Below, piece after piece: positions 1 through 9,318 of a DNA stretch of 64,000 nucleotides. The DNA comes from Streptomyces sp. NBC_01244. Lineage in GTDB: Bacteria > Actinomycetota > Actinomycetes > Streptomycetales > Streptomycetaceae. The DNA lies in assembly GCF_035987325.1 (NCBI RefSeq), contig NZ_CP108488.1, positions 8,556,001-8,620,000 of the forward strand. Direction: 5' to 3'. How positions within the stretch are numbered: position 1 is the stretch's first letter; each line of letters begins with the position of its first letter. A model generated the notes under the pieces. It ran no database searches and was not told the origin of the DNA. It was given only the letters and a program-made list of their open reading frames with translations. The position numbers and the translations under genes were made by a program.

Positions 1-677
1 AACGAGGGGGTGAGCGCGGCGAGACCTTCCAGGGTGGTGTCGGGACGCAGGTACTCGTCGCGATCGAGTACCGCAAGGCCGCTGACATCGCGTACTGGCA
101 CGACCGAGTTCTTGAAGAACCCGTCCGCCTGTGCTGCCGCGGCTCGCTGCTGCGACCGCAGTGCATAGCGGTCCAGGTCCTCGCGGGAGAAGCCCTCGAT
201 GGTCGCGATCAGGTCGGCGCTGACGCCCTGGGGGATGAAGTAGGTGTCGTAGGAAGTCGCCGGGTCCAGTGGCCAGGCCCCGCCGTCCGAGCCAAGGGGC
301 ACCCGGGACATGGACTCGACACCGCCGGCGAGCACCAGGTCTTCGGAGCCCGAGCGCACCTTCTGCGCGGCGAGGTTCACGGCCTCAAGGCCGGAGGCAC
401 AGAACCGATTGACCTGCAGACCCGCGGTGGTGTCGGGCAGCCCCGCCGCGAGGGCGGCCGTCTTGGCGATGTCACAGCCCTGGTCGCCCACGGGGCTGAC
501 GACCCCGAGGACGACATCTTCGATCAGCTGCGGGTCCAGGGCGGGGTTGCGTCGGCGTATCTCGTCGATCAGGCCTACGACCAGGGAGACGGGTTTGATC
601 CCGTGGAGTGAGCCGGTCTGCTTGCCCCGGCCCCTGGGCGTCCGGATTGCCTCGTATATGAAGGCTTCAGTGGTCAA
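1..677 (-). CDS. Acetyl-CoA acyltransferase (thiolase), 3' end cut by window edge
   Basis: Thiolase that cleaves 3-ketoacyl-CoA or condenses two acyl-CoAs; only the first ~225 codons are inside the window. The active-site loop reads [12 protein letters not shown] with the nucleophilic Cys at about residue 93, and the N-terminal [13 protein letters not shown] and SMSRVPLGS blocks are typical. The start is TTG at 677, preceded by AGAGGAC about 8 nt upstream. It is divergent from the TetR gene, with a shared intergenic region holding a palindromic operator. It probably works with the enoyl-CoA hydratase and acyl-CoA dehydrogenase to the right in one beta-oxidation route. Chain-length specificity cannot be read. 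Confidence 0.9.
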   Translation of the reverse strand, partial: MTTEAFIYEAIRTPRGRGKQTGSLHGIKPVSLVVGLIDEIRRRNPALDPQLIEDVVLGVVSPVGDQGCDIAKTAALAAGLPDTTAGLQVNRFCASGLEAVNLAAQKVRSGSEDLVLAGGVESMSRVPLGSDGGAWPLDPATSYDTYFIPQGVSADLIATIEGFSREDLDRYALRSQQRAAAAQADGFFKNSVVPVRDVSGLAVLDRDEYLRPDTTLEGLAALTPS

Positions 678-808
678 GGAAGGCGGTCCTCTCTGTACGG
701 ACCGAGGCGGCAGATGGCCTTCGGCCCGCCCTTCTGTCGGGCCGGAACGACCCGATGGCTCTAACCTGCGGGATCAAATTGACAACCGTCAAGAGGTCTG
801 GGGCGATT

Positions 809-827
809 TATTGACGCACCGCCAATA
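809..827. promoter_or_regulatory. Candidate TetR operator, copy 1
   Basis: The inverted repeat TATTGAC-N5-GCCAATA lies between the divergent thiolase and TetR genes. The same arms with the same 5-bp spacing recur at 1621-1639, before the enoyl-CoA hydratase. A second, different inverted repeat, TTGAC-aacc-GTCAA, lies at 779-792. The pairing with the adjacent TetR protein is inferred from position. Confidence 0.65.
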
Positions 828-889
828 AGCCTGTCGGTGACCCTGCCTAGAATGAGGCCGCAGCACGCACCACCCCGCCCTGTTGGCAC

Positions 890-1540
890 ATGAGCAGTGA
901 GGACAAGACATTGAGCGCTGAGCCGCGGTCGAGACAGAGACTCGAGCCGGACGCGCGCAGGGCGCAGATCTTGGCGGTGGCCCGCCGGCTCTTCGGGGAG
1001 CAGTCCTACGACGCGGTCTCCACCACGGACATCGCACGGGAGGCCGACGTCGCGCGTGGGCTGATCAATCACTACTTCGAAAGCAAGCGGGGGCTGTACC
1101 TGGCCGTCGTCCGCCAGCTGGTGACCGCACCGTCCCCCGTTGCCGACAATCTGCCCAACTCCACGGTCGAACGTCGCGTCACGGTGCTCATCGACCGCTG
1201 GCTCGACGTGGTCGAACACAATGCTCCGATGTGGCTCACGGCCATCGGCAGTGAGGCCGTCGGACGTGACTCCGAGATCGGCCAGATCCTCTTCGAGGGC
1301 GATGAGATCGCCACGGACTGGGTGCTGCAGGCAGCCCGGCTCACCGAGGTGGAAGAGGGGCGAGAGGAGCTCAGGGCGATGGTGCGGTCCTTCGGCAGCA
1401 TGGTCCGGGCGGCCTCCAGGGAGTGGCTCGTGCGAGGCGCACTGAGCCGTAGCGATCTGCACGTACTGCTGACCGACACCCTTTTGCACCTCCTTCACGT
1501 CACCTACCCGGCCTTGCGCGCCTCCCACGAAGGGCGCTGA
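890..1540 (+). CDS. TetR/AcrR family regulator
   Basis: 216-aa repressor with an N-terminal TetR helix-turn-helix at about residues 25-70 (RAQILAVARRLFGEQSYDAV, then LINHYFESKRGLYLAVV) and a helical ligand-binding C-terminal domain. Ligands of such regulators next to fadA/fadE-type genes are commonly acyl-CoAs; that is inference here. It sits between the thiolase and the hydratase/dehydrogenase operon, and both flanking units carry the same 19-bp palindrome, which points to local control plus autoregulation. The ATG at 890 has no strong ribosome binding site, so a slightly different start is possible. Confidence 0.88.
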   Translation: MSSEDKTLSAEPRSRQRLEPDARRAQILAVARRLFGEQSYDAVSTTDIAREADVARGLINHYFESKRGLYLAVVRQLVTAPSPVADNLPNSTVERRVTVLIDRWLDVVEHNAPMWLTAIGSEAVGRDSEIGQILFEGDEIATDWVLQAARLTEVEEGREELRAMVRSFGSMVRAASREWLVRGALSRSDLHVLLTDTLLHLLHVTYPALRASHEGR

Positions 1541-1620
1541 GCGCCGACGCCCCGACGAGCCGGAACCCTGCGAGGGCCCGACGCTGCCCGCGCCAGTCCT
1601 TGATCAATGTCGGCCTGCTC

Positions 1621-1639
1621 TATTGACACCCTGCCAATA
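1621..1639. promoter_or_regulatory. Candidate TetR operator, copy 2
   Basis: TATTGAC-N5-GCCAATA, with arms identical to the copy at 809-827. It sits about 40 bp before the enoyl-CoA hydratase start codon, where a repressor would block the promoter. Confidence 0.65.
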
Positions 1640-1680
1640 ACTTCCCCATGCTGGCCCCCATAAGCCTGCGGAGGAGAGCA

Positions 1681-2550
1681 ATGGAGTACACCCAGATCGG
1701 CTACGAGGTGCGCGAGCGCATCGCGACGGTGACGCTCAACCGACCCGAGGCGCGCAACGGCTACACGATCCGAATGGCCGACGAGGCCGCCCACGCGCTG
1801 GGGGTCGCGAGCGCCGACGACGACGTACGCGTCATCGTCCTCACCGGCGCCGGCGACGACTTCTGCGTCGGCGCGGACCTGAGCGGTGGTGGTCTCGGCG
1901 TCACGGCGACCGGCGACCCTTCGGCCGCATCGACGTGGACCGAGCCTGCCACCCGTGTCACCCGGCTGCTCTATCGCTGCGAGAAGCCGGTCATCGCCGC
2001 GATACGCGGTGCGGCGGTCGGAGTCGGCTCGACGATGATCTTGCCCGCCGACTACCGGATCGTCGCAGCGGACAGCAGGTTCGGCTTTGTCTTCTCACGC
2101 CGCGGCATCTATCCCGAAGGCGGATCCACCTGGTTCCTGCCCCGGCTCGTCGGTATGGGCCGCGCGTTGGACTGGATGATCAGCGGTCGCCTCATCCCTG
2201 CCGACGAAGCCCTCGCCGCAGGGCTCGTGACCGCGGTGCACCCGTCTGCGGACGTACTCGACAGGGCCTACGAACTGGCCCGCGACCTCATCGCGAAGAC
2301 CGCGCCGGTGTCAACGGCGGTCATCAGGCAGGCCCTCTACCGGATGAGCGCCCTCGACTCGCCCGAGCCCGCCTTCGCGCTGGACTCTCGGCTGATCGCC
2401 AGTTGCGCGCACAGCGCCGACGCGGTGGAGGGTGTCGTGTCCTTCCTGGAGCGCCGCCCGCCCGCGTTCAGGGGCCACGTCACGAAAGACCAGCCGGAGT
2501 TCCTGCCCTGGCACTCCGACACCCGTACCGAATCCACGGAGGAAGCATGA
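1681..2550 (+). CDS. Enoyl-CoA hydratase/isomerase (crotonase family)
   Basis: 289-aa crotonase-fold protein that hydrates 2-enoyl-CoA or acts as an isomerase. The first oxyanion-hole segment FCVGADLS is at residues 61-68, the second lies around GAAVGVGST near 111-119, and Glu146 in YPEGGSTW occupies the usual catalytic-acid position. Start chosen at the ATG at 1681, which follows GGAGGAGA closely; an in-frame ATG at 1648 lacks such a site. The stop overlaps the next gene's ATG (ATGA), so it is co-translated with the acyl-CoA dehydrogenase. A TetR-type operator lies just upstream. Confidence 0.88.
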   Translation: MEYTQIGYEVRERIATVTLNRPEARNGYTIRMADEAAHALGVASADDDVRVIVLTGAGDDFCVGADLSGGGLGVTATGDPSAASTWTEPATRVTRLLYRCEKPVIAAIRGAAVGVGSTMILPADYRIVAADSRFGFVFSRRGIYPEGGSTWFLPRLVGMGRALDWMISGRLIPADEALAAGLVTAVHPSADVLDRAYELARDLIAKTAPVSTAVIRQALYRMSALDSPEPAFALDSRLIASCAHSADAVEGVVSFLERRPPAFRGHVTKDQPEFLPWHSDTRTESTEEA

Positions 2551-3698
2551 CGGCCGTACGTCCGCGTTGGAGCGACGACGAACTCGAAGCGGCGCGGGAC
2601 CTGGCGCGCAGATACTTCGAGAAGGAGGTCGCACCCAACGAGGAGAAGCACGCGGCTCAGGGACACCCGGACAAGCTGCTGTACGGTCGGGCCGGGCAGC
2701 TCGGCCTCCTCGGTATGACCATCCCCGAGGAGTACGGAGGGGGTGGCGGCTCCTTCGCGCACCTGGCCATGCTGATCCAGGAACAGCTGCGCAGCGGCGG
2801 CGGAAGCATGGGCTTCGCCGTGAGCGAGGGCATTGTTGCGCACTATCTGCTCGCGTACGCGACTGAGGAACAGAAGCAGCGCTGGCTGCCGAAGCTGTGC
2901 AGCGGTGAGTGGGTCGGGTCCATCGCCATGACCGAACCCGGTACCGGATCCGACCTGCAGGCGATCGCCACCCGCGCGGAACGGGTGGGCGACGAGTACG
3001 TCGTCACCGGCGCCAAAACCTTCATCTCCAACGGACACCTGTGTGACCTGCTGATCGTCGCCGCCAAGACCGACCCCTCGCAAGGCGCCGCCGGCATCTC
3101 CCTGCTCGTCGCCGAAGTGGACGACAGCACCCCCGGCTTCACCCGCGGACAGCTCATCAAGAAGATCGGCCAGAAGGGCCAGGACACCACCGAGCTGTTC
3201 TTCGATGAACTGCGCATTCCCGCGACCCAGGTACTCGGCGGCCAAGAAGGCCTGGGTTTCTACCAGCTGATGGAGCAGCTGCCGCAGGAGCGTCTGATCA
3301 CCGCGGTCATCGCGCAGGCGCTCACGGAGAACGCGGTGGCCGTCACGATCGACTACACCAAGGAACGCCAGGCCTTCGGGCGCTCTCTCTTCAGCCTGCA
3401 GAACACCCGCTTCGAGCTCGCCGAATGCGCCACCATCGCCCGCGTGAACGGTGTCTTCCTCGACGACTGCATCGAGCGGCACCTGCGCGGCGAACTCGAC
3501 GCCACCACCGCCTCCATGGCCAAATACTGGATCACCGACCGCACCGGTGAGGTCGTGGACCGCTGCCAGCAGCTCTTCGGCGGCTACGGCTACTGCCTCG
3601 AGTACCCCATCGCCCGCATGTACACGGACAACCGGGTCCTGCGCATCCTGGCCGGTGCCAATGAGGTCATGAAGGAGCTCATAGCCAGGTCGCTGTGA
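2547..3698 (+). CDS. Acyl-CoA dehydrogenase, LCAD-like
   Basis: 383-aa FAD-dependent acyl-CoA dehydrogenase. The FAD/substrate signature AMTEPGTGSDLQ and the C-terminal LFGGYGYCLEYPIAR are present. The usual Glu of the C-terminal YEGT-type motif is Ala here (LAGANEVMKELIARSL), but LPQERL supplies Glu248 at the place where long-chain acyl-CoA dehydrogenases keep their base; the C-terminal third closely follows that subfamily. It overlaps the upstream hydratase by 4 nt. Predicted to make the 2,3-double bond that the hydratase then hydrates. Exact substrate unknown. Confidence 0.9.
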   Translation: MTAVRPRWSDDELEAARDLARRYFEKEVAPNEEKHAAQGHPDKLLYGRAGQLGLLGMTIPEEYGGGGGSFAHLAMLIQEQLRSGGGSMGFAVSEGIVAHYLLAYATEEQKQRWLPKLCSGEWVGSIAMTEPGTGSDLQAIATRAERVGDEYVVTGAKTFISNGHLCDLLIVAAKTDPSQGAAGISLLVAEVDDSTPGFTRGQLIKKIGQKGQDTTELFFDELRIPATQVLGGQEGLGFYQLMEQLPQERLITAVIAQALTENAVAVTIDYTKERQAFGRSLFSLQNTRFELAECATIARVNGVFLDDCIERHLRGELDATTASMAKYWITDRTGEVVDRCQQLFGGYGYCLEYPIARMYTDNRVLRILAGANEVMKELIARSL

Positions 3699-3817
3699 CG
3701 AGCGGAGCCTTAAACGGGCGAGGCTCAGGCCGCGGTCGGATCTCCGGCGATACCCACTTGAGCCCTCTCCGAACCGCGGGCGGCGGGGGTGGGCCGTCGG
3801 TCCGCGGGCGGGCCGGG

Positions 3818-4393
3818 TCAGGCTGCGGCGGTCGCGGTCGTACGCAGGGGCGCGAGTGCGGTGGTCCAGGCGATGACCTGGTCGAGCATCGTGTTCAAGG
3901 CGGGCAGGTTGTAGCCGCCGGGCTTGAAGACCTGGTAGTTCTCGAACTCGGTGATCAGCGACAGTGCGACCTGCTGGCGTACGTCGGCCATCTGGAGCTC
4001 GCCGGCGACCAGGCGCAGCTGCTCGACCGCGCGGACTCCGCCCACGCCGCCGTAGGACACGTAGCCGACGGCCTTGTTGTTCCACTCGGCGTAGAGGAAG
4101 TCGAGGGCGTTCTTCAGGACGCCGGGGATGCCGTGGTTGTACTCCGGTGTCACGATGACGAACCCGTCGAACGACGCGATCTTGGCCGCCCACTGCCGGG
4201 TGTGCTCGTTCTGGTACTGGCCGAGCGACGGCGGCATGGGCTCGTCGAGGTGGGGGAGCGGGTAGTCGCGGAGGTCGAGGAGTTCGAACTCGGCGTCAGT
4301 GCGGCGTGAGGCGATGTCGAGCACCCAGCGGGCGACCTGTTCACCGTTGCGGTTGGGACGGGTACTGCCGAGGATGATGCCGATCTTGAGCAT
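3818..4393 (-). CDS. NADPH-dependent FMN reductase / quinone reductase
   Basis: 191-aa flavodoxin-like protein. The FMN-phosphate loop GSTRPNRNGEQ lies at the N terminus and the conserved PEYNHGIPGVLKNALDF in the middle, as in the ChrR/azoreductase group. It reduces FMN, quinones or azo and nitro compounds with NAD(P)H in the cytoplasm. It is divergent from a MarR regulator whose upstream region carries paired GCAGA repeats, a common arrangement for redox- or xenobiotic-inducible reductases. Full family length; ATG at 4393. Confidence 0.88.
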   Translation of the reverse strand: MLKIGIILGSTRPNRNGEQVARWVLDIASRRTDAEFELLDLRDYPLPHLDEPMPPSLGQYQNEHTRQWAAKIASFDGFVIVTPEYNHGIPGVLKNALDFLYAEWNNKAVGYVSYGGVGGVRAVEQLRLVAGELQMADVRQQVALSLITEFENYQVFKPGGYNLPALNTMLDQVIAWTTALAPLRTTATAAA

Positions 4394-4457
4394 GACGGGC
4401 CTGGCCTTCCTCGTTCACGGCACTTGTTGCGTGGCACCTGCGGGAGTGCGCTGCCAG

Positions 4458-4486
4458 GCAGATGGTCTGCGAGGCAGACGATCTAC
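4458..4486. promoter_or_regulatory. Candidate MarR operator repeats
   Basis: GCAGA-tgg-TCTGC at 4458-4470 is a perfect inverted repeat and is followed by the near copy GCAGA-cga-TCTAC at 4474-4486. They lie between the divergent reductase and MarR genes. Function is inferred from position and symmetry. Confidence 0.5.
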
Positions 4487-4518
4487 TCAACAACGGGTCG
4501 ATTGGTATCATTCCTGTC

Positions 4519-5043
4519 ATGGGCAGCGAGACGCCGACCGCACCGGTCGCCGGGTGCGGCGACCTCACCGGGGACTTCGGGTTCTCGCTGATGGCGGTGG
4601 CGCATGCCTACCGCTCCGCTGTCTCCTCGGCGCTCGAAAGCGTCCCGCAGGGTGCGCGCGGCTACCAGACGCTCGCTGCCGTGGTCGAGGGTGACGAGCC
4701 CAATCAACTGGCCCTGGCCGGATACCTGCGGATCGACCGCACCGTGATGACCTACCTGATCGACGAGCTCGTGGCGGCCGGACTGGTCGAGCGCCGACTC
4801 GACCCCGCCGATCGGCGCCGACGCAAGATCGTCGCGACCGGTCACGGCGTCGACACCGTCCGGGAGCTGCAAGGACGGGTGCAAGAGGCGGAGGGTGGGC
4901 TCCTCTCCGCGATCGACGAGGGTGACCGCGAGCTGTTCCGGGCCCTGCTGCAACGAGTCGCTCGCGGCCTCGGCGACCCCGAGCCGTGCGACGCCGACAC
5001 CGACCGCTGCGACGATGCCGAGCCTGGTCGGCAGTCCTCGTGA
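4519..5043 (+). CDS. MarR family regulator
   Basis: 174-aa winged-helix regulator. The recognition-helix region LALAGYLRIDRTVMTYLI is followed by the wing ERRLDPADRRRRKIV, typical of MarR proteins. It is divergent from the FMN/quinone reductase and probably represses both. Start set at the ATG at 4519; an upstream in-frame ATG at 4462 would place the operator-like repeats inside the coding region. Directly downstream the DNA decays into an IS remnant and a pirin tail. Confidence 0.85.
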   Translation: MGSETPTAPVAGCGDLTGDFGFSLMAVAHAYRSAVSSALESVPQGARGYQTLAAVVEGDEPNQLALAGYLRIDRTVMTYLIDELVAAGLVERRLDPADRRRRKIVATGHGVDTVRELQGRVQEAEGGLLSAIDEGDRELFRALLQRVARGLGDPEPCDADTDRCDDAEPGRQSS

Positions 5044-5137
5044 GTCCGACCGGTGGCAGTGGGCGGCAACGGCCGTCCGCGCTCACGTGGAGCTTGCTGG
5101 TGAACCCGCCGAGCGAGCGGCCCAGGTCCTCGCCTCC
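5041..5137 (-). pseudogene. IS5-like transposase fragment
   Basis: One reading frame contains EDLGRSLGGFTSKLHVSADG followed by RCRPL, matching the DDE-core stretch of IS5-group transposases common in streptomycetes. Nothing before or after it continues the gene. About 30 codons survive, so it is a relic. The adjoining 5140-5300 holds a short open stretch (MAIVRIKDGAIIGLYTIV) that I do not recognise. Confidence 0.5.
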
Positions 5138-5452
5138 CGAAGTCCATCGCACCTGCCACGTCGGCCCCGGCCTGGATGGGATGGGACGGCTGGTGGATCT
5201 CGGTGACGATCGTGTAGAGCCCGATGATGGCACCGTCTTTGATGCGAACGATGGCCATGCCGGTTCCGCGTGCAAGGTTGGTCAGCGGTGGAACTCTGGG
5301 TAGGCGTGACGAGGTGGCGGAGCCGCTCCGATCCAGTTCCGGGAGAAAAGAATCCCCCTGATCGCGCCAGTGACCGGGTCGCTCCGATGCTGACTTTGCT
5401 GACTTTGAGGGAGTTGTAACGCTCTGACCTGCGGAAATGTTGAAAGATCCAA

Positions 5453-5617
5453 TGGTTCTGGAACTGGATCGGACGCTCCAACGAGGAGATCGTCCAGTTC
5501 CGCGAGGACTGGACGGACGGCACCCGCTACGGCGAGGTGAAGGGCTACGACGGCCCTCCGATTCCGGCTCCGGAGCTGCCCCCAACTCGGTTGAAGCCGA
5601 GGGGAAGGGTGCGCTGA
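5453..5617 (+). pseudogene. Pirin C-terminal remnant
   Basis: The + strand frame reads WNWIGRSNEEIVQFREDW, then RYGEVKGYDGPPIPAPELP and a stop, which is the C-terminal end of pirin-family (cupin, quinone-active) proteins. The upstream ~200 codons are missing and replaced by unrelated sequence. Pirin genes often neighbour MarR/quinone-reductase genes, so the intact gene may once have completed the preceding locus. The rest of 5138-5452 and 5618-5779 shows no supportable gene. Confidence 0.6.
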
Positions 5618-5779
5618 ACCGCGTACATGCCGTCCAAGGCGGCTGGGACGCGTGGCTGCCGGTCCGTTCCGCTGCCGGAGGGTTCGCCAGTCCTTCCGGC
5701 TGGGCTCGCTCGGCGCGGGGCGGTCTCGACGAGGTGTGTGAGGTGCACGTTCGCGTCAGGTGTCCATGTGTCCGGGGGA

Positions 5780-7393
5780 TCAGCCCTGGCAGACGCCGCG
5801 GGTGTAGTCGTGCGTCGCGGTGGCCTGGGAGTAGCGCCACTGGGGGTCCAGCAGGTCGCTCTTCAGCTGTCCGGCGGCGGCCGGGCTCTCGACGATGTAC
5901 CCGAAGTCCTGCAGCCAGGACGGATACAGGTTCTTCGAGCCGATGTAGAAGGCCGATCCGTCGACCGACACCAGTTTGTGGTGCTGGGCATACGGCTTGC
6001 CGTCCGCCCAGGTCGGCTGGTCCGAGGCGCGGAACGTGGCCAGCTGGAGGTTCTCGCACAGAGCCGTCCGGGCTCGGGCGCCGTCGCCGGTCAGGGCCGT
6101 CACCCGGCCGCGCAGGGCGTCGCTCACCTCGGAGAGCGACTTGATCTGCGAGTAGCCGCCGCTGCCGATCGTGCCGCGGTTCGCCGGGTCGCTCACGACG
6201 ATGCGAACCTTCACGCCGGAGGCGAGCTTCGCGGCGAGGGCGTCGTAGAGGCGCACGTCGTAGCGGGGCAGCGGCGGGCAGGTGGCGTGCACGTCCTGCT
6301 GGGAGATCTCGATGTGAGAGGTCGCGCTGGAGATCAGGGCGCGCAGCGCGCTCTCCTCCGGGTTGACGGTGTCGTAGTCCCGATCGGCGTTCGTCCTGTC
6401 GTGCACCCCGATCCCGCACTTGGTGTCGCCGGCCGTGGGCAGGACCGGGCGGAAGACGGAGGCGGGGTCGTTCTGGCGGATGCCCACGCCGAGCCCGCCG
6501 ACGGCCAGTGCGGGCACGTTCCCCTCGCCCTGCGGGGAGGCGGGCCGGGGCAGGGCGGGCATGCAGTCCGCGCCGGGCGAGGCGGCGAACCAGACCGCAC
6601 TCCAGTTGTTCTTGTTGCGACAGGTCCAGTCCCACAGGGAGTCCAGGTAGCGGCCCGCGGAACCGGCCGCCGGTCCGGACAGGGCGAGGTCGACGTCGCT
6701 CACCGGGTGGGAGGTCTCGAGATAGTCGTCCTTCCAGCTGTTGATGCCACCGGTGATCACCGAACTGCCGTCCACCACGACCAGCTTGGAGTGATTCCAG
6801 GAGAAGGCGGTCTTCGAGGTGGTCATCGAGGCCACGTTCAAGGTGATGTTGCCCGCGGCGGCCGGGCCGAGCTTCGTGAGCAGCTCGTCCCGGTAGGACG
6901 ACGGGATCACCGTGGAGTGGTAGAGGGGCGCGGCGCCGACCATGACGCGCACCTTCAGCCGGTTGCCCTTCTGTACGGATTCCCGAAGGCCCGCGACGAT
7001 CGCCTCCTGGAAACCGCCGTTGGGGAAGGGCGCCAGGGTTGATATGTCGACCGTCTGCCGGGCGTCGGCGATGTCGCGCCGCATCTTGTCCAGGAGGCGG
7101 CGCGATCCGGGCCGGTCGGCGCACACGGCGTCGCCCCAGCATCCGGGAGTCTGGAGCAGCCAGTCGGCGCCCCCGGGCTCGGACGAGCCGAGCCGGTTGC
7201 CGGAGGTGCGCTCCCAGATCGAGCCCTCCAGGCCCGGCGAGACCTGACGCAGGGTCTGCTCGACCGCGTCCAGGTGCGGGGTGGGTGCCGGCGCCTCCGA
7301 GGCGGAGGCGGGGGTGATGGCGCCGAGGAGGGAGAAGCCGAGTGCGAGCGCCGCTGTGGAGACGAGTGCGGCCGTACGGACGGTGCGTGCCAA
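5780..7393 (-). CDS. Secreted phospholipase D
   Basis: 537-aa precursor of a Streptomyces-type phospholipase D that hydrolyses phosphatidylcholine or transphosphatidylates it outside the cell. Two HKD motifs are visible: HSKLVVVDG starting at His201 and HHKLVSVDG at His471. A signal peptide ([19 protein letters not shown], ending ...PASASEA) leads the protein. The TTG start at 7393 is chosen because AAGGAACC lies ~6 nt upstream; reading further 5' only gives antisense of the P450 gene. Length fits the family (~540-560 aa precursor). Confidence 0.93.
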   Translation of the reverse strand: MARTVRTAALVSTAALALGFSLLGAITPASASEAPAPTPHLDAVEQTLRQVSPGLEGSIWERTSGNRLGSSEPGGADWLLQTPGCWGDAVCADRPGSRRLLDKMRRDIADARQTVDISTLAPFPNGGFQEAIVAGLRESVQKGNRLKVRVMVGAAPLYHSTVIPSSYRDELLTKLGPAAAGNITLNVASMTTSKTAFSWNHSKLVVVDGSSVITGGINSWKDDYLETSHPVSDVDLALSGPAAGSAGRYLDSLWDWTCRNKNNWSAVWFAASPGADCMPALPRPASPQGEGNVPALAVGGLGVGIRQNDPASVFRPVLPTAGDTKCGIGVHDRTNADRDYDTVNPEESALRALISSATSHIEISQQDVHATCPPLPRYDVRLYDALAAKLASGVKVRIVVSDPANRGTIGSGGYSQIKSLSEVSDALRGRVTALTGDGARARTALCENLQLATFRASDQPTWADGKPYAQHHKLVSVDGSAFYIGSKNLYPSWLQDFGYIVESPAAAGQLKSDLLDPQWRYSQATATHDYTRGVCQG

Positions 7394-7559
7394 TGTGGTT
7401 CCTTGACTGAGGGGGTGGCTCCGGGCCGGAGCGTGGTCCACCACGGCTCCGACCTTGATCAACTCGGGCAAGTTACCAGCGCGTAGCCCTCTGTTCACCC
7501 GCCTCGGGCGAGTTCCGGCCACCCTCCGAAGGGCCGACTCGCGCGGCGCCCCGGCTTCG

Positions 7560-8768
7560 TCAGCCGGCCGTCCGCGCCGTCCCGTACACCACGGGCAGCT
7601 CGACGAGGCCGCGGGCTCGCAGGGACGGCCGCCAGCGGGCTTCGTCTCCCGCTTCCGCCGGGTCCGGGTCCGGGGCCAGATCGGCGAACCGTTCGAGGAG
7701 CGTCGCCAGCGCGATCTCGGTCTCGATCCGCGCCAGGGGCGCGCCCACGCAGTAGTGGATGCCGTGGCCGAGTGCCAGATGGCCGGAGGTGTCACGGTCG
7801 AGGTCAAGGCGGTCGGGCTCATCGAAACGGGCGGGGTCGCGGTTGGCGGACGCCAGGGAAAGCAGGATCGTCTCGCCCGCGGGAACCGTGATGCCCCCGA
7901 TCGTCACGTCCTCGGTCGGGAAGCGGCGGATGGCGAGAAGTGCCGGTCCTTCGTAGCGTGAGAGCTCCTCGACCGCGGTGGGAATGCGCGACGGATCCTG
8001 GCGCAGCCGCGCCAGTTGGGCCGGATGCCGCAGCAGTGCGTGGATCGCGTTGCCGATGAGCTGCACCGTGTTCTCGTAGCCCGCGACCAGGATGAGGAAC
8101 GCCAGGGACGTCAGCTCGTCCTCGCTCAGGCGGTCCCCGTCGGCGTCGCGTACGGCGATCAGGTCGCAGAGCAGGTCGTCGGCGGGGTGACGGCGCTTGT
8201 GCGCGATGAGCTGGACGAAGAAGGCGACCATCGCCCCCACCGCCTCTTTGGCGGCCGTCGGCCGGCCGGGATCCGGGGCGACGAGCGCGTTGGTCCAGGA
8301 GCGGAAGTCCGTGCGCCGGTCCTCGGGGACGCCCAGCAGGTCGCAGATGACGGCGATCGGCAGCGGCGCGGCGTACGCGGCGATCAGGTCGGCGCGGCCG
8401 TGCGAGCCCAGACGGTCGAGGAGTTGATCCGCCGTGCGGCGGATCGGAGCCCGAAGCCCCTCCATGCGCCGCGAGGTGAAGGCGCCGCTCACGAGCTTGC
8501 GGATGCGGGTGTGGTCCGGGGGATCCATGTTCAGGAGGTTGGCGTCGAGGACCGGTGGCAGGGAAAGACCTCGGTAACTGCCTTCCGCGGCCATGCTCTT
8601 GTCCAGGGAGAGCCGTGGATTCACGAGGGCCGCGCGCACGTCCTCGTACCGTGTGACGAGCCACGCCGGCTCGCCGCCGGGCCCCGGTACCCGCTGCACC
8701 GGCGCGTTGTCACGAAGGTGCTGGTACGCCTCGTGCGGGTGGTTCATCAGCTCGGCCTGGAGATCCAT
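7560..8768 (-). CDS. Cytochrome P450
   Basis: 402-aa soluble bacterial P450 monooxygenase. The heme loop [15 protein letters not shown] carries the thiolate ligand Cys340; the K-helix ExxR is in EELSRYEG; the I-helix reads AGYENTVQ, in which the position after the acid, usually Thr, is Asn. No ferredoxin or reductase gene is adjacent, so electron partners come from elsewhere. It lies in the same orientation as phospholipase D, 166 bp away. Substrate unknown. Confidence 0.92.
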   Translation of the reverse strand: MDLQAELMNHPHEAYQHLRDNAPVQRVPGPGGEPAWLVTRYEDVRAALVNPRLSLDKSMAAEGSYRGLSLPPVLDANLLNMDPPDHTRIRKLVSGAFTSRRMEGLRAPIRRTADQLLDRLGSHGRADLIAAYAAPLPIAVICDLLGVPEDRRTDFRSWTNALVAPDPGRPTAAKEAVGAMVAFFVQLIAHKRRHPADDLLCDLIAVRDADGDRLSEDELTSLAFLILVAGYENTVQLIGNAIHALLRHPAQLARLRQDPSRIPTAVEELSRYEGPALLAIRRFPTEDVTIGGITVPAGETILLSLASANRDPARFDEPDRLDLDRDTSGHLALGHGIHYCVGAPLARIETEIALATLLERFADLAPDPDPAEAGDEARWRPSLRARGLVELPVVYGTARTAG

Positions 8769-8898
8769 GGCGCCACCCTAGCCAGGCTGTGGGGACGGGC
8801 CGCAGGCCCTGGCGCCGCGATGGCCGGGAACCCGACCGCGGCGGTGTGTCGCGACAGCCCCCGCCCATGGGAGCGCGGTGCGTGGCAGAGTGGTGCGC

Positions 8899-9318
8899 AT
8901 GCCACCACTCTCGCTGCGGATCATGGGCCGTGATCTCCCGGGTCGTGAATGCGGCGCCTACCGGGACGTCCATGTCGCCGTGCAGCGAGGGCGCGAGCCG
9001 GAAGCCGCTGTCCCCGGGGATGCGGCGGAGGCGGTCTGGGAGTTCACCGTGGAAGCGGTCGCAGCGCCGGACGGCGCTTGGGACTTTCGCGGCCCTTACG
9101 TCCACGGGCGACGCGGGGCCCGGTTCCTGTATCTGACGTGGGGAGAGCTGCCGCCCGGCGGAGCGTTCACGATGTTCCGCCGCGCCAAGCTGATGCTCGA
9201 CGACCTCCCGCCGCAGGCCGTCGAACGGGGCGCCGCCGAAGCGCGGCTCGGACTGACGGACGCGTGCGGGATGCCCGTGTGCGCTGCGGTGCGCCCACCC
9301 GGGCTCACCTGGAGCTGA
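8899..9318 (+). CDS. DUF5990 family protein
   Basis: 139-aa cytoplasmic protein matching the DUF5990 pattern as I know it: SLRIMGRDLPGRECG near the start, then WDFRGPYVHGRRGARFLYLTW, FTMFRRAKLMLDDLP and RLGLTDACGMPVCA. The family has no known function to my knowledge. Start chosen at the ATG at 8899; the ATG at 8878 would add seven residues. It stands alone, divergent from the P450. The ~210 bp beyond it up to the MerR stop hold no convincing gene. Confidence 0.75.
   Translation: MPPLSLRIMGRDLPGRECGAYRDVHVAVQRGREPEAAVPGDAAEAVWEFTVEAVAAPDGAWDFRGPYVHGRRGARFLYLTWGELPPGGAFTMFRRAKLMLDDLPPQAVERGAAEARLGLTDACGMPVCAAVRPPGLTWS

Noticed and set aside
1935..2546. N-terminal extension of the acyl-CoA dehydrogenase frame
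   Set aside because: The open frame runs back through the hydratase gene, but the conserved protein begins at ATG 2547 with an ATGA overlap.
4842..7142. Very long minus-strand frames of up to 766 codons spanning MarR, IS relic and phospholipase D
   Set aside because: They are out of frame with recognisable motifs, Arg/Pro/Gly-rich, and overlap better-supported genes. They are typical high-GC shadow frames.
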